Shown here: positions 25,301-37,091 of the stretch, piece by piece | How positions within the stretch are numbered: position 1 is the stretch's first letter | How the letters are laid out: every line of letters starts with the position of its first letter | DNA from: Paraescarpia echinospica | Taxonomy: Eukaryota; Annelida; Polychaeta; Sabellida; Siboglinidae | Direction: 5' to 3' | Assembly: GCA_020002185.1 (NCBI GenBank) | Contig: CM034531.1 | Span: 83,822,183 to 83,886,182 of the forward strand | DNA length: 64,000 bases | Translations under genes and position numbers: made by a program | The notes under the pieces: generated by a model | Told to the model about the DNA's origin: nothing | Seen by the model: the letters and a program-made list of their open reading frames with translations, nothing else | Database searches by the model: none

Positions 25301-26829
25301 GGTGAAGTGTCTGTGGGTGAGACGCCTCAGAGTAGTGCGTCTGTGAGTGAGACGTCTCAGATTGAAATGTATGTAAGTGAGACGACTCAGAGTAGTGCGT
25401 CTGTGAGTGATACGGCTCAGGTTAAAGTCTCTGTGGGTGAGACGTCTCAGGATAAAGTGTATGTGGGTGAGACGACTCAGAGTAGTGCGTCTGAAAGTGA
25501 GACGTCTCAGGGTGAAGAATCTTTAGGTAAGACATCTCAGGGTGAAATGTCTGTGGGTGAGACGTCTCAGGGTGAAGTGTCTGTGGGTGAGACGTCTCAG
25601 GGTGACCTTTCTGTGGTTGAGACGCCTCAGAGTAGTGCGTCTGTGAGTGAGACATCTCAGGGTGAAGTGTCTGTGGGCGAAATGTCTCAGGGTGAAGTGT
25701 CTGTGTGTGAGACGTCTCAGGGTGAATTATCTGTGGGTGAGACATCTCAGGGTGACGTGTCTGTGGGTGAGACGCCTCAGAGTAGTGCGTCTGTTAGTGA
25801 GACGTCTCAGGTTGAAGTGTCTGTGGGTGAGACGTCTCAGAGTAGTGCGTTTGTCAGTGAGACGTCTCAGAGCGAAGTGTCTGTGGGTGAGGCGCCTCAG
25901 AGTAGTGCGTCTATGAATGATACGTCTCAGGTTGAAGTGTCTTTGGGTGAGACGTCTCAGGTTGAAGTGTCTCTGGGTTAGACGCCACAGAGTATTGCGT
26001 CTGTGAGTGAGACGTCTCAGGATGAATTGTATGAGGGTGAGACGTCTCAGGGTGAAGTGTCTGTGGTGAGACGTCACAGGGTGACGTGTATGTGGGTGAG
26101 ACGCCACAGAGTATTGCGTCTGTGAGTGAGACGTCTCAGGATGAATTGTATGAGGGTGAGACGTCTCAGGGTGAAGAGTCTGTGGGTGAGACGTCTCAGG
26201 GTGAAGTATCTGTGGGTGAGACGTCTCAGGGTGAAGTGTCTGTGGGTGAGACGTCTCAGGTTGAAGTGTCTGTGGATGAGACGTCTCAGAGTAGTGCGTC
26301 TGTGAGTGAGACGTCTCAGGGTGAAGTGTCTGTGGGTGAGACGCCTCAGAGTAGAGCGTCTGTGGGTGAGACGTCTCAGAGTGAAGTGTATGTGGGTGAG
26401 ACGCCTCAGAGTAGTGCGTTTGTGAGTGAGACGTCTCAGGGTGAAGTGTCTGTGGGTGAGTCGTCTCAGGGTGAAGTGTCTGTGGGTGACACGTCTCAGG
26501 GTGAAGTGTCTGTGGGTGACATGTCACAGGGTGAAGTGTCTGTCGGTGAGACGCCTCAGAGTAGTGCGTCTGTGAGTGAGACGTCTCAGGTTGAAGTGTC
26601 TGTGGGTGAGAAGTCTCAAGGTGAAGTGTCTGTGGCAGAGACGCCTCAGAGTAGTGCGTCTGTGACTGAGACATCACAGGGTGAAGTGTCTGAGGGTGAG
26701 ACGCCTCAGAGTAGTGCGTCTGTGAGTGAGACGTCTCAGATTGAAATGTATGTAAGTGAGACGACTCAGAGTAGTGCGTCTGTGAGTGATACGGCTCAGG
26801 TTAAAGTCTCTGTGGGTGAGGCGTCTCAG

Positions 26830-27829
26830 NNNNNNNNNNNNNNNNNNNNNNNNNNNNNNNNNNNNNNNNNNNNNNNNNNNNNNNNNNNNNNNNNNNNNNN
26901 NNNNNNNNNNNNNNNNNNNNNNNNNNNNNNNNNNNNNNNNNNNNNNNNNNNNNNNNNNNNNNNNNNNNNNNNNNNNNNNNNNNNNNNNNNNNNNNNNNNN
27001 NNNNNNNNNNNNNNNNNNNNNNNNNNNNNNNNNNNNNNNNNNNNNNNNNNNNNNNNNNNNNNNNNNNNNNNNNNNNNNNNNNNNNNNNNNNNNNNNNNNN
27101 NNNNNNNNNNNNNNNNNNNNNNNNNNNNNNNNNNNNNNNNNNNNNNNNNNNNNNNNNNNNNNNNNNNNNNNNNNNNNNNNNNNNNNNNNNNNNNNNNNNN
27201 NNNNNNNNNNNNNNNNNNNNNNNNNNNNNNNNNNNNNNNNNNNNNNNNNNNNNNNNNNNNNNNNNNNNNNNNNNNNNNNNNNNNNNNNNNNNNNNNNNNN
27301 NNNNNNNNNNNNNNNNNNNNNNNNNNNNNNNNNNNNNNNNNNNNNNNNNNNNNNNNNNNNNNNNNNNNNNNNNNNNNNNNNNNNNNNNNNNNNNNNNNNN
27401 NNNNNNNNNNNNNNNNNNNNNNNNNNNNNNNNNNNNNNNNNNNNNNNNNNNNNNNNNNNNNNNNNNNNNNNNNNNNNNNNNNNNNNNNNNNNNNNNNNNN
27501 NNNNNNNNNNNNNNNNNNNNNNNNNNNNNNNNNNNNNNNNNNNNNNNNNNNNNNNNNNNNNNNNNNNNNNNNNNNNNNNNNNNNNNNNNNNNNNNNNNNN
27601 NNNNNNNNNNNNNNNNNNNNNNNNNNNNNNNNNNNNNNNNNNNNNNNNNNNNNNNNNNNNNNNNNNNNNNNNNNNNNNNNNNNNNNNNNNNNNNNNNNNN
27701 NNNNNNNNNNNNNNNNNNNNNNNNNNNNNNNNNNNNNNNNNNNNNNNNNNNNNNNNNNNNNNNNNNNNNNNNNNNNNNNNNNNNNNNNNNNNNNNNNNNN
27801 NNNNNNNNNNNNNNNNNNNNNNNNNNNNN
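26830..27829. other. Assembly gap, 1,000 Ns
   Basis: Exactly 1,000 undetermined bases, a placeholder length. The monomer register on the two sides differs by 2 bp modulo 30, so the true gap is unlikely to be 1,000 bp. Both flanks are ordinary array, so the missing sequence is almost certainly more of it. Confidence 0.97.
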
Positions 27830-30800
27830 GTCTGTGAGTGAGACGTCTCAGGTTGAAGTGTCTGTGGGTGACTCGTCTCAGGGTGAAGTGTCTGTGGGTG
27901 AGACGCCTCAGAGTAGTGCGCCTGTGAGTGAGACGTCTCAGGGTGAAGTGTCTGTTGGTGAGACGCCTCAGAGTGACGTGTCTGTGGGTGAGACGCCTCA
28001 GAGTAGTGCGTCTGTGAGTGAGACGTCTCAGGGTGAAGAGTCTGTGGGTGAGACGTCTCAGGGTGAAGTGTCTGTGGGTGAGACGTCTCAGGGTGACGTG
28101 TCTGTGGGTGAGACGCCTCAGAGTAGTGCGTCTGTGAGTGAGACGTTTCAGTTTGAAGTGTCTGTGGGTGAGACGACTCAGAGTAGTGCGTCTGTCAGTG
28201 AGACGTCTCAGAGTGAAGTGACTGTGGGTGAGACGCCTCAGATTAGTGCGTCTATGAATAATACGTCTCAGGTTGAAGTGTCTGTGGGTGAGACGTCTCA
28301 GGTTGAAGTGTCTGTGGGTGAGACGTCTCAGAGTAGTGCAACTGTGAGTGAGACGTCTCAGGGTGAAGTGTCTGTGGGTGAGACGCCTCAGAGTAGTGCG
28401 TTTGTGAGTGAGACGTCTCAGGGTGAAGTGTCTGTGGGTGAGACGTCTCAGGTTGAACTGTCTGTGGGTGACACGTCTCAGGGTGAAGTGTCTGTGGGTG
28501 AAACGTCACAGGGTGAAGTGTCTATCGGTGAGACGCCTCAGAGTAGTGCGTCTGTGAGTGAGACGTCTCAGGTTGAAGTGTCTGTATGTGACTCGTCTCA
28601 GGGTGAAGTGTCTGTGGGTGAGACGCCTCAAAGTAGTGCGTCTGTGAGTGAGACGTCTCAGGGTGAAGTGTCTGTGGGTGAGACGCCTCAGAATAATGCG
28701 TCTCTGAGTGAGACGTCTCAGATTGAAGTGTCTGTAAGTGAGACGACTCAGAGTAGTGCGTCAGTGAGTGATACGGCTCAGGGTGAATTGTCTGTGGGTG
28801 AGACGTCTCAGGTTAAAGTGTCTGTGGGTGAGACGACTCAGAGTAGTGCGTCTGTAAGTGAGACGTCTCAGGGTGAAATGTCTGTGGGTGAGACGTCTCA
28901 GGGTGAAATGTCTGTGGGTGAGACGTCTCAGGGTGAAATGTCTGTGGGTGAGACGTCTCAGGGTGAAGTGTCTGTGGGTGAGACGCCTCAGAGTAGAGCG
29001 TCTGTGAGTGAGACGTCTCAGGGTGAAGTGTCTGTGGATGAGACTTATTAGGGTGAAGTGTCTATGGGTGAGACGCCTCGGAGTAGTGCGTCTGTGAGTG
29101 AGACGTCTCAGGGTGAAGTGTCTGTGGGTGACACGTCTCAGGGTGAAGTGTCTGTGGGTGAGACGTCTCAGGGTGAAGTGTCTGTCGGTGAGACGCTTCA
29201 GAGTAGTGCGTCTGTGAGTGAGAAGTCTCAGGTTGAAGTGTCTGTGGGTGAGACGTCTCAGGGTGAAGTGTCTGTGGGTGATACGCCTCAGAGTAGTGCG
29301 CCTGTGAATGAGACGTCTCAGGGTGAATTGTCTGTGGGTGAGACGCTTCAGTGTAGTGCGTCTGTGAGTGAGACGTCTCAGATTGAAGTGTCTGTAAGTG
29401 AGACGACTCAGAGTAGTGCGTCTGTAAGTGATACGGCTCAGGTTGAAGTGTCTGTGGGTGAGACATCTCAGGATAAAGTGTCTGTGGGTGAGACGACTCA
29501 GAGTAGAGCATCTGTAATTGAGACGTCTCAGGGTGAAGAGTATGTGGGTGAGACTTCTCATGGTGAAATGTCTGTGGGTGAGACGTCTCAGGGTGAAGTG
29601 TCTGTGGGTGAGACGTCTCAGAGTGACGTGTCTGTGGGTGAGACGCCTCAGAGTAGAGCGTCTGTGAGCAGACGTCTCAGGGTGAAGAGTCTGCGGGTGA
29701 GACGTCTCAGGGTGAAGTATCTGTGGGTGAGACGTCTCAGGGTGAAGTGTCTGTGGGTGAGACGTCTCAGGGTGAAGTGTCTGTGGGTGAGACGTCTCAG
29801 GGTGAAGTGTCTGTGGGTGAGACGTCTCAGAGTAGTGCGTCTGTCAGTGAGACGTCTGAGGGTGAAGTGTATGTTGGTGAGACGCCTCAAAGTAGTGCGT
29901 CTGTGGGTGAGACGTCTCAGGGTGAAGTGTCTTTGAGTGACACGTCTCAGGGTGAAATGTCTGTGGGTGAGACGTCTCAGGGTGAAGTGTCTGTGGGTGA
30001 GAAGCCTCAGAGTAGTGCGTCTATGAATGATACGTCTCAGGTAGAAGTGTATGTGGGTGAGACGTCTCAGGGTGAAGTGTCTGAGGGTGAGACGCCTCAG
30101 GAGTATTGCGTCTGTGAGTGAGACGTCTCAGGGTGAAGTGTCTGTGGATGAGACGTCTCAGGGTGAATTGTCTGAGGGTGAGACGTCTCAGGGTGAAATG
30201 TATGTGTGTGAGACGCCTCAGAGTAGTGCGTCTGTGGGTGAGACGTCTCAGGGTGAAGTGTCTGTGGGTGAGACGCCTCAGAGTATTGCGTCCGTGGGAA
30301 AGACGTCCCAGGGTGAAGTGTCTGTTGGTCAGACGTCTCAGAGTGAAGTGTCTGTGGGTCAAACACCTCAGAGTAGTGCGTCTGTGAGTGAGACGTCTCG
30401 GGGTGAAGTGTCTGTGGGTGAGACGTCTCAGGTTGAATTGTCTGAGGGTGAGACGTCTCAGGGTGAAATGTATGTGTGTGAGACGCCTCAGAGTAGTGCG
30501 TCTGTGGGTGAGACGTCTCAGGGTGAAGTGTCTGTGGGTGAGACGCCTCAGAGTATTGCGTCTGTGAGTGAGACGTCTCAGGGTGAAGTGTCTGTGGGTG
30601 AGACGTCTCAGGGTGAAGTGTCTGTGGGTGAGACGCCTCAGGGTAGAACGTATGTGGGTGAGACTTCTCAGGGTGAAGTGTCTGTGAGTGAGACGTCCCA
30701 GGGTGAAGTGTCTGTGGGTCAGACGTCTCAGAGTGAAGTGTCTGTGGGTCAAACACCTCAGAGTAGTGCGTCTGTGAGTGAGACGTCTCGGGGTGAAGTG

Positions 30801-31481
30801 TTTCTGGGAGAGACGTCTCAGGGTGAATTGTCTGAGGATGATACGTCTCAGGGTGAAGTGTCTGTGGGTGAGACGCGTCAGAGTGGTGCGTCTGTGGGTG
30901 AGACGTCTCAGGATAAAGTGTAAGTGGGTGAGACGCCTCAGAGTAGTGCGTCTGTGAGTGAGACGTTGTAGGTTGAAGTGTCTGTGGGTGAGACGTCTCA
31001 GGGTGAAGAGTCTGGGTGTCAAACGCCTCAGAGTAGTGAGTCTGTGAGTGAGACGTCTCACGGTGAAGTGTGTGTGGGTGAGACTCCTCAGAGTAGTGCG
31101 TCTGTGAGTGAGACGTCTCAGGGTGAAGTGTATGTGGCTGAGACGCCTCAGAGAACTGCATCTGTGAGTGAGACCTCTCAGGGTGATGTGTCTGTGGGTG
31201 AGACGCCTCGGAGTAGTGCGTCTGTGAGTGCGTCGTCTAAGGGTGAAGTGTCTGTGGGTGAGACGTCTCAGGGTGAAGTGTCTTTGGGTGTGACGCCTCA
31301 GAGTAGTGCGTCTGTGGGAGAGACGTCTCAGTGTGAAGTGTATGTGGGTGAGACGCCTCAAAGTAGTGCGTCTGTGAGTGAGACGTCTCAGGGTGAAGTG
31401 TCTGTGGGTGAGACTCCTCAGTGTAGAGCGTCTGTGAGTGAGACGTTTCAGGGTGAAGTGTCTGTGGGTGAGACGTATTAG

Positions 31482-33551
31482 GGTGAAGTGTCTACGGGTG
31501 AGACGCCTCGGAGTAGTGCGTCTGTGAGTGAGACGTCTCAGGATGAAGTGTCTGTGGGTGAGACGCCTCAGAGTAGTGCGTCTGTGGGTGAGACGTCTCA
31601 GGGTGAAGTGTATGTGGGTGAGACGACTCAGAGTAGTTCGTTTGTGAGTGAGACGTCTCAGGGTGAAATGTCTCTGGGTGAGACGTCTGACGGTGAAATG
31701 TCTGTGGGTGAAACGTCTCAGGGTGAAGTGTCTGTGGGTGAGACGTCTCAGGGTGACGTGTCTGTGGGTGAGACGCCTCAGAGTAGTGCGTCTGTGAGTG
31801 AGACATCTCAGGGTGAAGAGTATGTGGGTGAGACGTCTCAGGGTGAAGTGTCTGTGGGTGAGACGTCTCAGGGTGAAGTGTCTGTGGGTGAGACGTCTCA
31901 GGGTGACGTGTCTGTGGGTGAGACGCCTCAGAGTAGTGCGTCTGTGAGTGAGACGTTTCAGTTTGAAGTGTCTGTGGGTGAGACGTCTCAGAGTAGTGCG
32001 TCTGTCAGTGAGACGTCTCAGAGTGAAGTGACTGTGGGTGAGACGCCTCAGATTAGTGCGTCTATGAATGATACGTCTCAGGTTGAAGTGTCTGTGGGTG
32101 AGACGTCTCAGGGTGAAGTGTCTGTGGGTGAGACGCCTCAAAATATTGCGTCCGTGAGTGAGACGTCTCAGGTTGAAGTGTCTCTGGGTGAGACGACTCA
32201 GGGTGAAGTGTCTGTGGGTGAGACGCCTCAGAGTAGTGCGTCTGTGGGTGCGACGTCTCAGGGTGAAGTGTCTGTGAGTGGGACGTCCCAGGGTGAAGTG
32301 TCTGTGGGTCAGACGTCTCAGAGTAAAGTGTCTGTGGGTCAATTACCTCAGAGTAGTGCGTCTGTGAGTTAGACGTCTCGGGGTGAAGTGTCTGTGGGTG
32401 AGACGTCTCAGGATGAATTGTATGAGGGTGAGACGTCTCAGGGTGAAGTGTCTGTGGGTGAGACTTCTCAGGGTGACGTGTATGTGGGTGAGACGCCTCA
32501 GAGTAGTGCGTCTGTGAGTGAGACGTCTCAGGGTGAAGAGTCTGTGGGTGAGACTTCTCAAGGTGAAGTGTATGTGGGTGAGACGTCTCTGGGTGAAGTG
32601 TCTGTGGGTGAGACGTCTCAGGGTGACGTGTCTGTGGGTGAGACGCCTCAGAGTAGTGCGTCTGTGAGTGAGACGTCTCAGGTTGAAGTGTCTGTGGGTG
32701 AGACGTCTCAGAGTAGTGCGACTGTGAGTGAGACGTCTCAGGGTGAAGTGTCTGTGGGTGAGACGCCTCAGAGTAGTGCGTCTGTGAGTGAGACGTCTCA
32801 GGTTGAAGTGTCTGTGGGTGAGACGTCACAGAGTAGTGCGACTGTGAGTGAGACGTCTCAGGGTGAAGTGTCTGTGGGTGAGACGCCTCAGAGTTGTGCG
32901 TTTGTGAGTGAGACGTCTCAGGGTGAAGTGTCTGTGGGTGAGACGTCTCAGGTTGAACTGTCTGTGGGTGACACGTCTCAGGGTGAAGTGTCTGTGGGTG
33001 AGACGTCACAGGGTGAAGTGTCTGTCGGTGAGACGCCTCAGAGTAGTGCGTCTGTGAGTGAGACGTCTCAGGTTGAAGTGTCTGTATGTGACTCGTCTCA
33101 GGGTGAAGTGTCTGTGGGTGAGACGCCTCAGAGTAGTGCGTCTGTGAGTGAGACGTCTCAGGGTGAAGTGTCTGTTGGTGAGACGCCTCAGAATAGTGCG
33201 TCTCTGAGTGAGACGTCTCAGATTGAAGTGTCTGTAAGTGAGACGACTCAGAGTAGTGCGTCAGTGAGTGATACGGCTCAGGGTGAAGTGTCTGTGGGTG
33301 AGACGTCTCAGGTTAAAGTGTCTGTGGGTGAGACGACTCAGAGTAGTGCGTCTGTAAGTGAGACGTCTCAGGGTGAAGAGTCTGTGGGTGAGATGTCTCA
33401 GGGTGAAATGTCTGTGGGTGAGACGTCTCAGGGTGAAATGTCTGTGGGTGAGACGTCTCAGGGTGAAGTGTCTGTGGGTGAGACGCCTGAGAGTAGAGCG
33501 TCTGTGAGTGAGACGTCTCAGGGTGAAGTGTCTGTGGATGAGACTTATTAG
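31482..33551. repeat. 2,070-bp module, copy 1 of 4
   Basis: Module bounded on both sides by a monomer ending in TATTAG. Further copies are 38,622-40,691 (2,070 bp), 47,622-49,691 (2,070 bp) and 55,182-57,191 (2,010 bp, 60 bp shorter at about 56,461-56,520). Its first monomer carries the variant tctacgggtgagacgcctcgg. Confidence 0.8.
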
Positions 33552-36500
33552 GGTAAAGTGTCTATGGGTGAGACGCCTCGGAGTAGTGCGTCTGTGAGTG
33601 AGACGTCTCAGGGTGAAGTGTCTGTGGGTGACACGTCCCAGGGTGAAGTGTCTGTGGGTGAGACGTCTCAGGGTGAAGTGTCTGTCGGTGAGACGCTTCA
33701 GAGTAGTGCGTCTGTGAGTGAGAAGTCTCAGGTTGAAGTGTCTGTGGGTGAGACGTCTCAGGGTGAAGTGTCTGTGGGTGATACGCTTCAGAGTAGTGCG
33801 TCTGTGAGTGAGACGTCTCAGATTGAAGTGTCTGTAAGTGAGACGACTCAGAGTAGTGCGTGTGTGAATGAGACGTCTCAGGGTGAATTGTCTGTGGGTG
33901 AGACGCTTCAGAGTAGTGCGTCTGTGAGTGAGACGTCTCAGATTGAAGTGTCTGTAAGTGAGACGACTCAGAGTAGTGCGTCTGTGAGTGATACGGCTCA
34001 GGTTGAAGTGTCTGTGGGTGAGACATCTCAGGATAAATTGTCTGTGGGTGAGACGACTCAGAGTAGTGCATCTGTAATTGAGACGTCTCAGGGTGAAGAG
34101 TATGTGGGTGAGACGTCTCATGGTGAAGTGTCTGTGGGTGAGACGTCTCAGGGTGAAGTGTCTGTGGGTGAGACGTCTCAGAGTGACGTGTCTGTGGGTG
34201 AGACGCCTCAGAGTAGAGCGTCTGTGAGTCAGACGTCTCGGGGTGAAGAGTCTGTGTGTGAGACGTATCAGGGTGAAGTGTCTGTAGGTGAGACGTCTCA
34301 GGGTGAAGTGTCTGTCGGTGAGACATCTCAGGGTGAAGTGTCTGTGGGTGAGACGTCTCAGGGTAGTGCGTCTGTCAGTGAGACGTCTGAGGGTGAAGTG
34401 TCTGTTGGTGAGACGCCTCAAAGTAGTGCGTCTGTGGGTGAGACGTCTCAGGGTGAGGTGTCTTTGAGTGACACGTCTCAGGGTGAAATGTCTGTGGGTG
34501 AGACGTCTCAGGGTGAAGTGTCTGTGGGTGAGAAGCCTCAGAGTAGTGCGTCTATGAATGATACGTCTCAGGTAGAAGTGTATGTGGGTGAGACGCCTCA
34601 GGGTGAAGTGTCTGAGGGTGAGACGCCTCAGAGTATTGCGTCTGTGAGTGAGACGTCTCAGGGTGAAGTGTCTGTGGATGAGTCGTCTCACGGTGAAGTG
34701 TCTGTGGGTGAGATGCCTCAGAGTAGTGCGTCCGTGGGAAAGACGTCCCAGGGTGAAGTGTCTGTTGGTCAGACGTCTCAGAGTGAAGTGTCTGTGGGTC
34801 AAACACCTCAGAGCAGTGCGTCTGTGAGTGAGACGTCTCGGGGTGAAGTGTCTGTGGGTGAGACGTCTCAAGTTGAATTGTCTGAGGGTGAGACGTCTCA
34901 AGGTGAAATGTATGTGTGTGAGACGCCTCAGAGTAGTGCGTCTGTGGGTGAGACGTCTCAGGGTGAAGTGTCTGTGGGTGAGACGCCTCAGAGTATTGCG
35001 TCTGTGAGTGAGACGTCTCAGGTTGAAGTGTCTGTGTGTGAGACGTCTCAGGGTGAAGTGTCTGTGGGTGAGACGCCTCAGGGTAGAACGTATGTGGGTG
35101 AGACTTCTCAGGGTGAAGTGTCTGTGAGTGAGACGTCCCAGGGTGAAGTGTCTGTGGGTCAGACGTCTCAGAGTAGAGCGTCTGTGAGTGAGACGTCTCA
35201 GGGTGAAGTGTCTGTGGATGAGACTTATTAGGGTGAAGTGTCTATGGGTGAGACGCCTCGGAGTAGTGCGTCTGTGAGTGAGACGTCTCAGGGTGAAGTG
35301 TCTGTGGGTGACACGTCTCAGGGTGAAGTGTCTGTGGGTGATACGCCTCAGAGTAGTGCGCCTGTGAATGAGACGTCTCAGGGTGAATTGTCTGTGGGTG
35401 AGACGCTTCAGTGTAGTGCGTCTGTGAGTGAGACGTCTCAGATTGAAGTGTCTGTAAGTGAGCCGACTCAGAGTAGTGCGTCTGTAAGTGATACGGCTCA
35501 GGTTGAAGTGTCTGTGGGTGAGACATCTCAGGATAAAGTGTCTGTCGGTGAGACGCTTCAGAGTAGTGCGTCTGTGAGTGAGAAGTCTCAGGTTGAAGTG
35601 TCTGTGGGTGAGACGTCTCAGGGTGAAGTGTCTGTGGGTGATACGCTTCAGAGTAGTGCGTCTGTGAGTGAGACGTCTCAGATTGAAGTGTCTGTAAGTG
35701 AGACGACTCAGAGTAGTGCGTGTGTGAATGAGACGTCTCAGGGTGAATTGTCTGTGGGTGAGACGCTTCAGAGTAGTGCGTCTGTGAGTGAGACGTCTCA
35801 GATTGAAGTGTCTGTAAGTGAGACGACTCAGAGTAGTGCGTCTGTGAGTGATACGGCTCAGGTTGAAGTGTCTGTGGGTGAGACATCTCAGGATAAATTG
35901 TCTGTGGGTGAGACGACTCAGAGTAGTGCATCTGTAATTGAGACGTCTCAGGGTGAAGAGTATGTGGGTGAGACGTCTCATGGTGAAATGTCTGTGGGTG
36001 AGACGTCTCAGGGTGAAGTGTCTGTGGGTGAGACGTCTCAGAGTGACGTGTCTGTGGGTGAGACGCCTCAGAGTAGAGCGTCTGTGAGTCAGACGTCTCG
36101 GGGTGAAGAGTCTGTGTGTGAGACGTATCAGGGTGAAGTGTCTGTAGGTGAGACGTCTCAGGGTGAAGTGTCTGTCGGTGAGACATCTCAGGGTGAAGTG
36201 TCTGTGGGTGAGACGTCTCAGAGTAGTGCTTCTGTCAGTGAGACGTCTGAGGGTGAAGTGTCTGTTGGTGAGACGCTTCAAAGTAGTGCGTCTGTGGGTG
36301 AGACGTCTCAGGGTGAGGTGTCTTTGAGTGACACGTCTCAGGGTGAAATGTCTGTGGGTGAGACGTCTCAGGGTGAAGTGTCTGTGGGTGAGAAGCCTCA
36401 GAGTAGTGCGTCTATGAATGATACGTCTCAGGTAGAAGTGTATGTGGGTGAGACGCCTCAGGGTGAAGTGTCTGAGGGTGAGACGCCTCAGAGTATTGCG

Positions 36501-37091
36501 TCTGTGAGTGAGACGTCTCAGGGTGAAGTGTCTGTGGATGAGTCGTCTCACGGTGAAGTGTCTGTGGGTGAGATGCCTCAGAGTAGTGCGTCCGTGGGAA
36601 AGACGTCCCAGGGTGAAGTGTCTGTTGGTCAGACGTCTCAGAGTGAAGTGTCTGTGGGTCAAACACCTCAGAGCAGTGCGTCTGTGAGTGAGACGTCTCG
36701 GGGTGAAGTGTCTGTGGGTGAGACGTCTCAGGTTGAATTGTCTGAGGGTGAGACGTCTCAAGGTGAAATGTATGTGTGTGAGACGCCTCAGAGTAGTGCG
36801 TCTGTGGGTGAGACGTCTCAGGGTGAAGTGTCTGTGGGTGAGACGCCTCAGAGTATTGCGTCTGTGAGTGAGACGTCTCAGGTTGAAGTGTCTGTGTGTG
36901 AGACGTCTCAGGGTGAAGTGTCTGTGGGTGAGACGCCTCAGGGTAGAACGTATGTGGGTGAGACTTCTCAGGGTGAAGTGTCTGTGAGTGAGACGTCCCA
37001 GGGTGAAGTGTCTGTGGGTCAGACGTCTCAGAGTAGAGCGTCTGTGAGTGAGACGTCTCAGGGTGAAGTGTCTGTGGATGAGACTTATTAG
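33552..37091. repeat. Two related modules of 1,680 and 1,860 bp in tandem
   Basis: 33,552-35,231 and 35,232-37,091 start with the same monomer (tctatgggtgagacgcctcgg) and end with the same run of monomers and the same gacttattag stop. They differ by a 180-bp (six-monomer) net length change in the middle, again in whole monomers. Confidence 0.75.
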
